64,000 nt of DNA from Niallia circulans (GCF_003726095.1 NZ_CP026031.1:930001-994000), one strand, 5' to 3'; numbered from the stretch's first letter, positions 53,021 to 62,416 are shown. Numbers and translations are program-made. Notes: generated by a model not told the origin, from the letters alone.

Positions 53021-53053
53021 AAAAACTTGTAACCTTGGTTGCAAGTTTTTTTG
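53021..53053 (+). terminator. terminator of metE
   Basis: AAACTTGTAACC pairs with GGTTGCAAGTTT (one G-T), then TTTT. Confidence 0.8.
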
Positions 53054-53257
53054 CATTCCCATTAAAAATGTCCAAGGTTTGCCACAAAGTTTTTTTCAAA
53101 AAGCTGAATAAAATGGTCATTTCATGTATAATATTAGTGGCTTTAAGTAATGACAGATAGATAAGCGCTTAAATACAGTAACTAAAAGTTGAAGAAGTAC
53201 CGTGTTTTTATCTATAATGAATAAGTTGAATGTATAAGCAGAAAGAGAGTGTTCATA

Positions 53258-53977
53258 ATGGGTCGTAAATGGAACAATATTAAAGACAAAAAAGCTTCAA
53301 AAGATGCAAATACTAGTCGGATTTACGCAAAATTCGGACGTGAAATTTATGTAGCGGCTAAACAAGGGGAACCAGATCCAGAATCTAACCAAGCATTAAA
53401 AGTTGTACTAGAGCGTGCAAAAACATATAGTGTACCAAAACACATCATTGATCGTGCGATTGAAAAAGCAAAAGGCGGTTCCGAAGAAACATATGACGAG
53501 CTTCGCTATGAAGGCTTTGGCCCTAACGGTTCGATGGTAATCGTTGATGCTTTAACAAATAACGTAAACAGAACTGCTTCAGATGTTCGTGCCGCATTTG
53601 GCAAAAATGGCGGAAACATGGGAGTAAGTGGATCTGTTTCTTATATGTTTGATGCAACAGCTGTTATCGGTGTAGAAGGAAAAACAGAAGAAGAAGCATT
53701 AGAGCTACTAATGGAAGCAGATGTAGATGTCCGTGATATCATGGAAGAAGAAGATTCTGTTATTGTATACGCAGAGCCAGATCAATTCCACGCTGTCCAA
53801 GAAGCATTTAAACAAGCTGGTGTAACAGAATTCACTGTAGCCGAGTTAACAATGCTTGCTCAAAACGATGTAACATTAGATCCAGAGGCACAGGCGCAAT
53901 TCGAGAAAATGATTGATGCAATCGAAGATTTAGATGACGTGCAGCAAGTATACCACAATGTGGATTTAGGCGAGTAA
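53258..53977 (+). CDS. yeeI: YebC/PmpR family regulator (YeeI)
   Basis: 239-residue member of the YebC/TACO1 family, close to B. subtilis YeeI over its full length ([19 protein letters not shown], then [19 protein letters not shown]). Family members regulate transcription or help translation of proline-rich stretches; the role of YeeI is not fixed. ATG 53258 with AGAGAG upstream gives the conserved MGRKW start; a GTG 9 nt earlier is also in frame. Its last 17 codons and terminator are repeated at 56079-56194. Confidence 0.95.
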   Translation: MGRKWNNIKDKKASKDANTSRIYAKFGREIYVAAKQGEPDPESNQALKVVLERAKTYSVPKHIIDRAIEKAKGGSEETYDELRYEGFGPNGSMVIVDALTNNVNRTASDVRAAFGKNGGNMGVSGSVSYMFDATAVIGVEGKTEEEALELLMEADVDVRDIMEEEDSVIVYAEPDQFHAVQEAFKQAGVTEFTVAELTMLAQNDVTLDPEAQAQFEKMIDAIEDLDDVQQVYHNVDLGE

Positions 53978-54043
53978 GCTGGATAAGAATAAATGATACC
54001 CCCCACTTTTGGATGGATGAGAGCCATTCAGAAAGTGGGGTTT
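53928..54043 (+). repeat. 116-bp direct repeat, left copy (putative attL in yeeI 3' end)
   Basis: Spans the last 17 codons of yeeI and its terminator. It is identical to 56079-56194 at 115 of 116 positions (difference at 54002). An integrase fragment begins 5 nt later. Confidence 0.85.
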
Positions 54044-54045
54044 TA
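54001..54045 (+). terminator. terminator of yeeI
   Basis: CCCCACTTT pairs with AAAGTGGGG; TTTT follows. A second copy of it lies in the right repeat. Confidence 0.75.
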
Positions 54046-54047
54046 CT

Positions 54048-54233
54048 TTGTTATTAGCAGATGCTTACCAAGAATTTTTATACGATTTAAAGATTAAAAA
54101 TTGCTCACCCAGAACTATTAAAGGATATACAAATAACAATAATTCATGTTTAAATTACTTGAAAAATGAATTTAATTTTAGCATATCTAATGCTTTTAAA
54201 GAATCAAGGACTGAGCATGTTGTACATAAATAA
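54048..54233 (+). pseudogene. int: tyrosine integrase fragment (N-terminal domain)
   Basis: 61 codons from TTG 54048: ADAYQEFLYDLKIKNCSPRT, IKGY and a LNYLKNEF segment are the SAM-like core-binding domain of phage/ICE tyrosine recombinases. The catalytic domain is missing. Its place right beside the left repeat is where integrase genes normally stand relative to an attachment site. Confidence 0.7.
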
Positions 54234-54373
54234 TGTTCCTAAATGTGTTCGCGGTATATTTTATATTGCGCTAGGTACACTAGTTAATTTACTTATCTCT
54301 ATGAATAACAAATTATATGCAGATGTAAGATGATTTTAATACACTATTTAAGATACTTGAATTTCAGTGTCTT

Positions 54374-54873
54374 TTAAGTAAAACTAGCAGTATCAAAAAT
54401 TGTATCTACTGCGAACAGACTGACATCAGAATTAATTGGAGCTTCTATTAACTGAGTAGATAGGTAGTATTTTACTTGTTGGATATTGTCTTCCAAATCA
54501 GTATAGTTTAAATGTAAACCATTAGTTGGTTTACATTTAGGATTGAGATTTTTTATTTCTTGTAATTCACTTGGCTCAAGAGAAACTAATTCGTAAGATG
54601 CGTTAATATCATCACTTGATAATATCAGATCATCTAAATAGCCATTCAATGAGAGTGGAGTAATTTGTTCTCCTAAGATTAAAGAGGATGTTTCTTTGTC
54701 ATAATTTTCAATTGATTGCTAGCTAGAACTGTATTATTTTTGATTTGATTTTCGTTTGCGAAAATACTTGATAGTAATAAAGAGTAACATAAAACAACTA
54801 TAGATATGGTCACTAAAAGGAACTTTATACTTTTATTCTTTATTATACCCTCAAAATCAGCAGTATTTACCAA
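54374..54873 (-). pseudogene. exported protein of unknown family, frameshifted
   Basis: From ATG 54873 the frame gives a signal-peptide-like segment (FLLVTISIVVLCYSLLLSSIFA) and stops at 54679. The neighbouring frame continues with YDKETSSLILGEQITPL into a polar domain ending at 54374. One frameshift near 54690 joins them into about 165 residues. I do not recognise the family. It is inside the repeat-bounded segment. Confidence 0.55.
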
Positions 54874-54965
54874 GGAAGCTTCTGTAATTATATTGGAATA
54901 TATTGTAAATTATGGTGGATATTTTAAAAAATGTGTAGAGTATTTAAAAATAGGAGAGATATTCT

Positions 54966-55283
54966 ATGAGAGTTATTTATAGTGTATTAAGAGAAATTGA
55001 TAAAGGTGAATCTTTACCGACTGCAGAAGACTATGGATTTAAGCAGAGAGAATTTGAAAATTTCATATTTGATTTGGAAAAAGGGGGATATGTTGAAAGA
55101 GTGCTTAGAATGGATACGTTTTTCTCTTTGAAGCCAGCGAGATTAACCAAAAAGGGACATGATCTTGTAGAGGAATACAAGGAGTTAGAGAAGTCTTATC
55201 CGAAAAAAAAGAAAGATATCATTAAGTGGATACAAGTTGATAAAGAAATGTACTCGAATGACGCTGAGGGAGAAGAGTATTAA
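54966..55283 (+). CDS. YjcQ-like winged-helix protein
   Basis: 105 residues resembling the YjcQ family found in Bacillus prophages and mobile elements: IYSVLREIDKGESLPTAEDY, EFENFIFDLEKGGYV and a C-terminal ARLTKKGHDLVEEY. It probably binds DNA. GGAGAG lies 6 nt before ATG. It is the only apparently intact gene of the segment between the two repeats. Confidence 0.65.
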   Translation: MRVIYSVLREIDKGESLPTAEDYGFKQREFENFIFDLEKGGYVERVLRMDTFFSLKPARLTKKGHDLVEEYKELEKSYPKKKKDIIKWIQVDKEMYSNDAEGEEY

Positions 55284-55494
55284 TGTTTATGTTAATTTAT
55301 GAGGTAGGAAGATAACAATTAAAACAGGGATTTTAACCTTTTAGCAAAAAAAACTAAGGATAAAGTATGTTTTAAATGTTAATATGGACACTTAACAAAT
55401 AGAAGAAGATGTCAACTTATAATTATAAAAGTAACTATTAGAAATCAACTATATTCAATTTTGAATCGGGGTTACTTAAAAGGAGAGATTACAA

Positions 55495-55922
55495 TGGAGA
55501 CTATCGTTATAATGACTTTATGAGTGGAAATTACAAGAAAGAAAAATACTACGCATCCAAAAAAAGAGTAGTAAAAAAATGATTTAGATTAAGTAATTAG
55601 GAGAATATGAACATCCATTATTAATAGCTAAAGCTACCTTTGCTGCTAGTCCTGCAGCTGTTCCAGTTAATGCAGCTACTGAGTTTGCTGGTCATACTGC
55701 AATGGAAACACTAGCCATGCTTTAAATCTATTAGTTGATGTCCTTGTTGCGCTATTTATTTCAGTTGCTTCAGTAATTATTGTAGGTGGATGTTTCTTCT
55801 TTATGCTTGGAAAGAGTGAAAAGGGATGGAGTTCGATAATGAATGCTGGATTAGGTTATGGATTGATTCAAATTAGTCCATTAATAATGGAGATGTTAAA
55901 AGATATAGGGAGTGTTTTTTAA
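55495..55922 (+). pseudogene. decayed genes of the inserted element, including a two-helix membrane protein
   Basis: ATG 55495 (AAAGGAG upstream) reads METIVIMTL and stops; another frame gives SGNYKKEKYYASKKRVVKK. After a stop, 55600-55725 reads HPLLIAKATFAASPAA in one frame and then continues in another as LLVDVLVALFISVASVIIVG, a Lys-rich turn and GLIQISPLIMEMLKDIGSVF, ending at 55922. The last part resembles small membrane proteins of conjugative elements; this is a weak inference. Confidence 0.45.
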
Positions 55923-56078
55923 CACTGACCACAATATTGTTTGGTAACAATAAAAATTATACGAAATACTTTTAATAAAGTAGAGTAATAACCCATCTTT
56001 TAAATTATAATAAATGTTAATAACTTCATACACTAAATGATTAGTGAAAACATTGATATAGTAGTATTATTAGCCCTA

Positions 56079-56194
56079 ATTTAGATGACGTGCAGCAAGT
56101 ATACCACAATGTGGATTTAGGCGAGTAAGCTGGATAAGAATAAATGATACCCTCCACTTTTGGATGGATGAGAGCCATTCAGAAAGTGGGGTTT
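56079..56194 (+). repeat. 116-bp direct repeat, right copy (putative attR)
   Basis: Second copy of the yeeI 3' end (17 codons, stop and terminator hairpin), 2151 nt from the first. It has no open frame leading into it, so it is the displaced original or duplicated gene end. Confidence 0.85.
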
Positions 56195-56294
56195 ATTTGT
56201 TGTTAGAAGAAGTATATCCACAGTCTATAAGCTGGGGAATTTTTAACTTATTCCCCAATAGCCAACCATTAGGTAGAATTTTTCCAATTCTCCC

Positions 56295-56325
56295 TTGAAC
56301 CTCCAGTTACTTGAGGAGTTATAAT
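56295..56325 (+). promoter_or_regulatory. MerR-type promoter with 19-bp spacer
   Basis: TTGAAC and TATAAT are 19 nt apart, longer than normal, and a near-perfect dyad CCTCCAGTTACTTGAGG (56300-56316) lies in the spacer. This is the classic layout of promoters activated by MerR-family proteins; it drives the merR-like gene itself. Confidence 0.8.
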
Positions 56326-56355
56326 GAGATTAAACTTTGAATAGGGGGAATTTTA

Positions 56356-57123
56356 ATGGACAAAAATAACAAGTTTTCGATTGGGGAATTCTCAGAAAAG
56401 ACAGGAGTATCAATTCCTACATTACATTATTATGATGAGATTGGTATATTACGACCCGAAAAGAATCCATCATCCGGTCACCGAATTTACAATTATCAGG
56501 ATATTGTAACCTTACAGAAAATTCTTAGCCTAAAATTTCTAGGATATAGTCTAGATAATATTGCTAATTTGTTATATGAATCAAGTTTTACTACTGATTT
56601 GAATGAAAGTTTGTCTCTCCAATTGCAAGTGTTAGAAAAAGAACAAGAACAAATTGAACAATCCATAAAATCTATTAAAAGAGTAATTAAGCTAGTCAAG
56701 GAAGAAGGAGAAGTAGATAGTGCTGTTTTATTTAGCCTCATTCATAGCATGCGTACCGAATATATCCAAGAAGAGTGGATGGAGCGTCATATGTTAACAG
56801 ATGTTGTTGAAGAGCTATCAAAGAAATCGGAAGAAGATAAAATCACTTTAGATAAAACATATATTCAGATGTCTAAAAAAGTAAAACGATTATATGGTAA
56901 ACCAGTAGAGGATCCAGAAGTCCAAGAAATGATAAAGACCTATATAGAAGCATCCTTGGCATTTCTTGGGGAGGATTTGATGCAAAAGCTGGCTGATACT
57001 AATATGGAAGAGCTTGATATTCAAGAAATTGAAAATATGACACCATCTCCTTTTACAGAAGAAGAACAACAATGGATTAATCAAGCAATGGAATTTTATA
57101 TGAAGCAAGAAGAATTGGAATAG
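56356..57123 (+). CDS. MerR family activator with TipAS-like domain
   Basis: 255-residue regulator: N-terminal MerR HTH (FSIGEFSEKTGVSIPTLHYY, DEIGILRPEKNPSSGHRIYN in sequence), a dimerisation coiled coil (about 80-115), and a C-terminal TipAS/antibiotic-binding-like domain (about 130-250). TipA-like proteins bind ligands and open 19-bp-spacer promoters, as seen upstream. AGGGGG lies 8 nt before ATG. No drug pump lies next to it; the VanZ-like gene 230 nt downstream is the nearest candidate target. Confidence 0.88.
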   Translation: MDKNNKFSIGEFSEKTGVSIPTLHYYDEIGILRPEKNPSSGHRIYNYQDIVTLQKILSLKFLGYSLDNIANLLYESSFTTDLNESLSLQLQVLEKEQEQIEQSIKSIKRVIKLVKEEGEVDSAVLFSLIHSMRTEYIQEEWMERHMLTDVVEELSKKSEEDKITLDKTYIQMSKKVKRLYGKPVEDPEVQEMIKTYIEASLAFLGEDLMQKLADTNMEELDIQEIENMTPSPFTEEEQQWINQAMEFYMKQEELE

Positions 57124-57188
57124 ATAGATTTAACCTTGAAGTTCAGAGAGAGAGAACTATTAATAGGGTATGCTTGCGGGATTTAACA

Positions 57189-57223
57189 GGTCTTTCCTTA
57201 AATAAAAGGGAAGCCTTTTTTTA
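57189..57223 (+). terminator. terminator of merR-like gene
   Basis: GGTCTTTCCTT and AAGGGAAGCC form an imperfect stem; TTTTTTT follows. A near copy lies at 58810. Confidence 0.6.
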
Positions 57224-57352
57224 TGCTGGAATAAACAAAAAAATATTAGTAGAGGTAAAACTTCCCTTGGTTGAGAATCGTCTAATCATTGAAAGAGAGT
57301 AAATAAAGGGATGTACCAGCTTACAAAACATAGAAAAGTAATGGAGGGGAAA

Positions 57353-57817
57353 ATGAAGAAAATAGGAAAAGTAGTTTTAAAGATAAGTTTCGTGTTTTAT
57401 TTATTAGCACTAGTTTATTTATTATTCTTAGGCACAAGAGCGATCTTCTGGTCAGATATATCATGGATAGAATATATAAAATACTCATCCAATTTTGTCC
57501 CATTTAAAACGATCACTACCTATATTCTAGCAATGTTTAACGGAAGTATGAATATGTATATACCTATCGAAAATCTTTTTGGTAATTTTATGATGTTCAT
57601 GCCAATGGGTATATACTTACCTTATTTATTCAAGCATTTAAACAAATTTAGCAAATTTATTATTTCGATGTGTTCCTTACTAATAGTTATTGAAGTAGTA
57701 CAAGTAGTTACAAGATTAGGGAGTTTCGATATTGATGATTTTATCTTAAATATGTTAGGTGCATGGATAGGATATGGTATTTGGAAAACAAAAGTTGTCC
57801 AATATGTACTTAAATGA
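57353..57817 (+). CDS. VanZ family membrane protein
   Basis: 154-residue protein with four hydrophobic helices and the VanZ-like core: NFVPFKTI, ENLFGNFMMFMPMGIYLPYLF, VVQVVTRLGSFDIDDFILN and MLGAWIGYGIW. VanZ confers low teicoplanin resistance in some enterococci; most homologues in Bacillus are of unknown function. ATG 57353 has GGAGGGG 4 nt upstream. Confidence 0.88.
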   Translation: MKKIGKVVLKISFVFYLLALVYLLFLGTRAIFWSDISWIEYIKYSSNFVPFKTITTYILAMFNGSMNMYIPIENLFGNFMMFMPMGIYLPYLFKHLNKFSKFIISMCSLLIVIEVVQVVTRLGSFDIDDFILNMLGAWIGYGIWKTKVVQYVLK

Positions 57818-57891
57818 CTTATGTTGAAGAAGGAGTACAACGAGAGAACAAAGAATATAAAAGGCGAGAATTTACAAGGGGATGATGTACG

Positions 57892-58203
57892 ATGGAAGGG
57901 ATACTGCAATCATTTTTAGAAGCGGAAATTTCAGATCAAGAGTTTTATGACGGCATTATTGATTTTATTTATAATGGCAATATAAGATGTGGAGAATATG
58001 AATGCAATGAATTTGTCATTCGGAAAATGGATCTTTTAAATTTTGTCGTTTATGTAGAGTATGTTATAGATGATAAGAGAGAAATTCACGGGTCTTTTTC
58101 TATCGCTAAAAATAAATTACTTCAAGCTATTAATGAATATGCACGAAAGCAAGGATTTGCCATAAGAAATTTCGAAGGTTATCCTAAACATAAAGGACAT
58201 TGA
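57892..58203 (+). CDS. hypothetical protein
   Basis: 103-residue soluble acidic protein (MEGILQSFLEAEISDQEFYD ... RNFEGYPKHKGH). No family recognised. GGGGATG lies about 7 nt before ATG. It is 75 nt after the VanZ-like gene on the same strand and could be co-transcribed. Confidence 0.6.
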   Translation: MEGILQSFLEAEISDQEFYDGIIDFIYNGNIRCGEYECNEFVIRKMDLLNFVVYVEYVIDDKREIHGSFSIAKNKLLQAINEYARKQGFAIRNFEGYPKHKGH

Positions 58204-58289
58204 TCTAAAAAAGATTAATGTCTTTTTCGTTTGGATGTCTTATGGAAGAAAAGAGACGGTTTAGTAAAATTAAAGCAAGGGAAGAAACG

Positions 58290-58801
58290 ATGGTGGATAT
58301 TGTAAATTATAAAATATGGACTGTTTGTATGATTCAAAAGGACATAAATGCTGAAGAAAGAAGAAACAGATTAATTGAAGAAGAGTTGAAACCATCACTA
58401 ATATTGCTATTCCAAAAAATGCTGGGATTTTTTCTTGTCCTTATAAAGATGATGGTCATCATATGTTAGTAGTTCAAGGTTTGAGCAAACATTTGGAATT
58501 TCCCAGGGGGCAGACAGGAATTAGGAAAGGAATGTGCAAAACGAGAAATACAAGAAGAACTCGATCTTTATATTCATCAACTTACAGAGATTTTTATTTC
58601 GGACATACTAAGTGGAAGGACTATTTCTATTTTGCAGCGTCTGTTGGTAGAATACCTGTGATGAATGAAATGGATAAAATAATAGGAATTAGATTTGTAA
58701 ATAGTAAGGAAAAGATTAATTTTCCAATTGAGTTATCCTCAGCAATAAAAACAGTATTAGCTAGTAATCTTGTCCACGATAAAATAACTAAATGGATTTA
58801 A
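58290..58801 (+). pseudogene. NUDIX hydrolase, frameshifted
   Basis: ATG 58290 gives VDIVNYKIWTVCMIQKD; a second frame gives AGIFSCPYKDDGHHMLVVQG, a third WNFPGGRQELGKECAKREIQ EEL, which is the NUDIX box (G-x5-E-x7-REUxEE). After another shift the C-terminal part (FGHTKWKDYFYFAASVGRIP) runs to 58801. At least three frame changes show an inactive pyrophosphohydrolase gene. Confidence 0.75.
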
Positions 58802-58809
58802 CGTTTAGG

Positions 58810-58842
58810 TGGTTTCCTTTAAATAAAAGGGAGCTTTTTTTA
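58810..58842 (+). terminator. terminator after NUDIX pseudogene
   Basis: GGTTTCCTTT and AAAAGGGAGC arms, T-run after. Its sequence is close to the terminator at 57189. Confidence 0.6.
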
Positions 58843-59337
58843 CGTTGCTATGGGAAAGACTAGTGGAATAATGATAAAAAGAAGTAGCATAAAGTCCTCT
58901 TACAATGAGGGGAAGCTAAAATCTAAGTATTAGTATTTTAGCTTTGTTCTCTTGGCAAATTATGCATTAAAAATCATCTTAATAAACTCATTTTTTCTCT
59001 CCCCCGATATTAGGCATCCATCCACCTTGACCCAAAAAGTTCCCATTTTTTGAAATGGAATCATAAAAATCTAACTCTTTTCATTGTAAGGATTCTGATT
59101 AACTCAGTTTCATCACTGTTTCTTAATCAATCAGCAAGATTAAACATGGGCTTTACCTCGTCTAGCTGAGTACTTAATTTTAATACTAATAATAGGGAAC
59201 AAGTCTAGGTCTCCATCCTCTTAAAAGCTAAAGTTCAGGAAGCGTTCTCCTCATATTTCGTGTTTATGAATAAATGAGCGTAAAGGATAAAGAATATAAA
59301 ATATTTCACTTATCTTCAATAGGAAGAGGATGATCAT
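58843..59337 (+). other. intergenic before ger operon
   Basis: About 495 nt with no supported gene. An AGCTAAAA/TTTTAGCT hairpin lies near 58913-58942. A forespore (SigG) promoter would be expected for the ger operon; I could not pick one with confidence. Confidence 0.5.
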
Positions 59338-60873
59338 TTGTTAAGGAAAATCACTCGAAGTAAAGTACAAGAAGTAACAGAAGAGAAAAAGGAGACGACT
59401 CTTTCAACAATTCTTCATGAAAATCAAAATATACTACAATCGATTTTTCATTCATGCTTTGATGTAGTATTCCATTCATTTAAAATTTTCAATGAAATAA
59501 ATGCGATTGTTATTTATATAGATGGGTTGAATAATAAAGAGGTATTAGAAGATCATGTATTAAAACCATTGCAGCAAAGGAAAAATAAACATACAACAAG
59601 CTTAAAAGAGAACATAGAAGAAAGCGTATTTTCGACAGATGTAAAGGAAGTCACTACAGTAGAGGAAGTGGTTAAGGAAATATTAAATGGAAAACCTGTA
59701 TTAATGGTGGATTCTATCAATAAAGCATATACTTTTGGTTTAGCTAATTGGCAGAAACGATCAATTGAAGAGCCATCCAGTGAAAGTGTTGTTAGGGGAC
59801 CAAGAGAAGGATTTATAGAGACTATGCAGATTAATCTATCACTCATTAGAAGAAAGATTAAAAGTTCTATGTTAAAAGCAGAATTAATCAATCTTGGTAG
59901 ATATACGAATACAAGTGTGGCAATCACCTATATCGACGGTCTAGTAGAGGTAGATCTCTTAGAGGAGATAAAAAGAAGACTAAATAGTATTCAAGTAGAT
60001 AGTATTTTAGAGAGTGGATATATAGAGGAGCTAATAGAAGATAACTCGTATTCTCCATTCCCACAAATTCTCAATACAGAGCGACCGGACGTAGTTGCAG
60101 CGCATTTATTAGAAGGAAGAGTGGCTATTTTGGTAGATGGAACGCCTTTTGTTTTGATTGTTCCAATCAGCCTCATAAGCTTATTGCATTCATCTGAAGA
60201 TTACTATGAGCGTTTCATAATAAGTACAGCAGTACGAATTCTACGTTTTGTGTTTATGGTTATTTCGCTTTTATTACCGTCACTTTATGTTTCAATAGTT
60301 ACGTTTCATCAAGAAATGATTCCGACAAATTTATTAATTAGTATTGCAGCAGCAAGAGAAGCTGTTCCGTTTCCAGCGGTTGTTGAAGCACTTATTATGG
60401 AAATATCCTTTGAAGCGCTAAGAGAGGCAGGAGTTCGACTGCCAAAGCAAATCGGCTCGGCGGTAAGTATTGTCGGAGCACTAGTTATTGGGCAAGCGGC
60501 AGTTCAGGCTGGATTAGTATCTGCACCAATGGTTATTGTAGTTGCTTTAACTGGAATTGCATCTTTTATGTCCCCTTATACAGCTACTGGCTCAGCATTA
60601 AGACTATTACGATTTCCGATTATGTTGTTTGCAAGTATGTTAGGCTTGCTCGGAATCATGCTATGTGTGATTGCTATTATCATTCATTTATGTAGTTTAC
60701 GCTCATTTGGTCTTCCGTATCTTGCACCACTAGCGCCAGTCAAAAACACAGAATTAAAGGATGCGATTGCTAGAGCTCCATGGTGGAAAATGGATACACG
60801 ACCAAGTTTAACGGGAAATGTTAATAAGTATCGACAGAGGGCAAGCCAGAAACCAAAAACAAAAAGAAATTAA
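59338..60873 (+). CDS. spore germinant receptor subunit A (GerA family)
   Basis: 511-residue inner-membrane protein of spores; with B and C subunits it senses germinants such as amino acids or sugars. The soluble N-terminal domain (about 1-270) is followed by membrane helices (FVFMVISLLLPSLYVSIV, PMVIVVALTGIASFMSPY) and a basic tail. GerA-type motifs: SVVRGPREGFIETMQINLSL, AREAVPFPAVVEALIMEISF (parts) and FEALREAGVRLP. The start is TTG 59338 with GAGGATG upstream. First gene of the operon. Confidence 0.94.
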   Translation: MLRKITRSKVQEVTEEKKETTLSTILHENQNILQSIFHSCFDVVFHSFKIFNEINAIVIYIDGLNNKEVLEDHVLKPLQQRKNKHTTSLKENIEESVFSTDVKEVTTVEEVVKEILNGKPVLMVDSINKAYTFGLANWQKRSIEEPSSESVVRGPREGFIETMQINLSLIRRKIKSSMLKAELINLGRYTNTSVAITYIDGLVEVDLLEEIKRRLNSIQVDSILESGYIEELIEDNSYSPFPQILNTERPDVVAAHLLEGRVAILVDGTPFVLIVPISLISLLHSSEDYYERFIISTAVRILRFVFMVISLLLPSLYVSIVTFHQEMIPTNLLISIAAAREAVPFPAVVEALIMEISFEALREAGVRLPKQIGSAVSIVGALVIGQAAVQAGLVSAPMVIVVALTGIASFMSPYTATGSALRLLRFPIMLFASMLGLLGIMLCVIAIIIHLCSLRSFGLPYLAPLAPVKNTELKDAIARAPWWKMDTRPSLTGNVNKYRQRASQKPKTKRN

Positions 60874-60887
60874 TGCCAAAACCAATT

Positions 60888-60922
60888 AACAAGATGTAAT
60901 CTGCTTCCTGGATCTTGTTTTT
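60888..60922 (+). terminator. possible attenuating hairpin inside ger operon
   Basis: AACAAGAT pairs with ATCTTGTT; TTT follows. It stands between subunits A and C, so it may reduce downstream expression or mark separate transcription. Confidence 0.45.
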
Positions 60923-61001
60923 GAGTATTTAGTAAATAGAAGCTAAAGGATCGAATTATTGCTTTATTATTAAAAACTCTATTATGAAAGGACTTACTTA
61001 T

Positions 61002-62177
61002 ATGGATAAGCAATTTCTATCTGAAGCAATTAAATATAAAATGATCATGCTTATTCTTTTTAGTTCAATATTTTTAACTGGATGCTGGGATAGAAGAGAA
61101 GTGTTTGATATGGCTATTGTCTTAGGAACAGCAATCGATAAGACAGATGACGGACAAATAGAAGTAAGTATTCAGGTTTTAATTCCCCAATCAATAGGAG
61201 GGAGTTCCGAATCTGGTGGACAAGGTGGTAATAAAGAGATTGTGATGGTGAAAAACGGGAAAGGGAAAACTATTTCAGATGCTACATCTAATTTAGAGAT
61301 GCAATTATCTAGAAATATATTTTGGGGACATTGCAAAATGTATATTTTTAGTGAGAATTTCGCTAAAGAAAATGGAATTAGAAAGGAGCTAGAATATCTT
61401 ATTCGCCATCCCAAGCCTAGAGAAAGAGCGTATCTTTATATAGCAAAAGGGCTTGCTAAGGATATGTTAGAAGTAACTCCAGATTTAGAGTTATATGTTG
61501 GAGAAGGAATGAGAAGGTTAGTAGAAAAGCAAATAGTTGTGAAACAAACAATTAAAGATGTAGAGGAAATGCTGACAAGTGATACAAAATCAATTATTTT
61601 GCCTTATATGTACATAGAAAAAAGTGAAAAGGGAGAGGCATCTATTGTTATTACCGAAGCTTCTATTTTTAATAGAGATAAGATGGTCGGAGTTATTAAT
61701 AATGATGCAATGAGGGGAGTTCTCTGGCTCCGTAATGAAGTCAAGATAAATAGTATTACAGTTCCTTTAAAAGAGCGAGAATATATATCTGTCAGAGTGA
61801 CTTCAGGAAAGACTAGCTTGAAACCGAAAATCATTAACGGAAACTGGAGGATGGATATAAATGTGCAGATCAAATGTGAAGTTACTCAAAATGGGACAAA
61901 TTTAAATGTGTTTGACCCTAAAATAGTGGCAACATTAGAAGAGGAGTTAGAAAAGGCAACGAGGAAAAAAATAGAAGTAGCACTTCAAGCTGTTCAACAA
62001 GACCTCAAGGTAGATGTTATAGGTTTTGGCGAAGCATTCCATCGTAAATATCCAAAGGATTGGAAACAAGCGGAAAGCGATTGGGAATATTATTTTTCAA
62101 ATATCAAGACAAAAACGAAAGTAAAGGCAACTGTATTGCGATCTGGATTAACCACATCATCATCAAGTTTAAAATAG
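61002..62177 (+). CDS. spore germinant receptor subunit C (Ger(x)C lipoprotein)
   Basis: 391-residue lipoprotein: signal peptide with lipobox FLTGC followed by WDRREV, the hallmark of GerC proteins. IVLGTAIDKTDD, ISDATSNLEMQLSR and HPKPRERAYLYIAKG are also typical. It sits on the outer face of the spore inner membrane and is needed for receptor function. ATG 61002 has AAAGGA 9 nt upstream; ATG 60984 has none. Confidence 0.93.
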   Translation: MDKQFLSEAIKYKMIMLILFSSIFLTGCWDRREVFDMAIVLGTAIDKTDDGQIEVSIQVLIPQSIGGSSESGGQGGNKEIVMVKNGKGKTISDATSNLEMQLSRNIFWGHCKMYIFSENFAKENGIRKELEYLIRHPKPRERAYLYIAKGLAKDMLEVTPDLELYVGEGMRRLVEKQIVVKQTIKDVEEMLTSDTKSIILPYMYIEKSEKGEASIVITEASIFNRDKMVGVINNDAMRGVLWLRNEVKINSITVPLKEREYISVRVTSGKTSLKPKIINGNWRMDINVQIKCEVTQNGTNLNVFDPKIVATLEEELEKATRKKIEVALQAVQQDLKVDVIGFGEAFHRKYPKDWKQAESDWEYYFSNIKTKTKVKATVLRSGLTTSSSSLK

Positions 62178-62191
62178 AGGGAGTGAGTCAA

Positions 62192-62416
62192 ATGAAGTGG
62201 CTTTCTTTATTAGGGATTACGTGTTTGATTGCTCTTATAGTTATTTATGAGTGGCCGAGGGTAAAAATAGCAGAAAAAAGGGGGAAAGTCGTTTTTTTAT
62301 TTCTAACGATTATAGGTGGAGCATTATCTATTGTTTTACTTTTTTTTCCTCAGTTTCCTGGTCCGATTGAATGGGTTCATACCATTTTCAGACCAATAAG
62401 TAAGTATTTAGAATAA
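62192..62416 (+). CDS. small membrane protein of ger operon
   Basis: 74 residues with two hydrophobic helices (LLGITCLIALIVIYEW, VFLFLTIIGGALSIVLLFF) and the end FPGPIEWVHTIFRPI. It lies between the C and B subunit genes, 14 nt after the former. Small two-helix proteins (subunit D type) accompany many ger operons and modulate receptors. GAGGGAG lies 9 nt before ATG. Confidence 0.75.
   Translation: MKWLSLLGITCLIALIVIYEWPRVKIAEKRGKVVFLFLTIIGGALSIVLLFFPQFPGPIEWVHTIFRPISKYLE

Noticed and set aside
58463-58801. Independent hypothetical gene of 112 aa
   Set aside because: A neighbouring frame holds a perfect NUDIX box and the C-terminal part joins it; it is part of one broken NUDIX gene.
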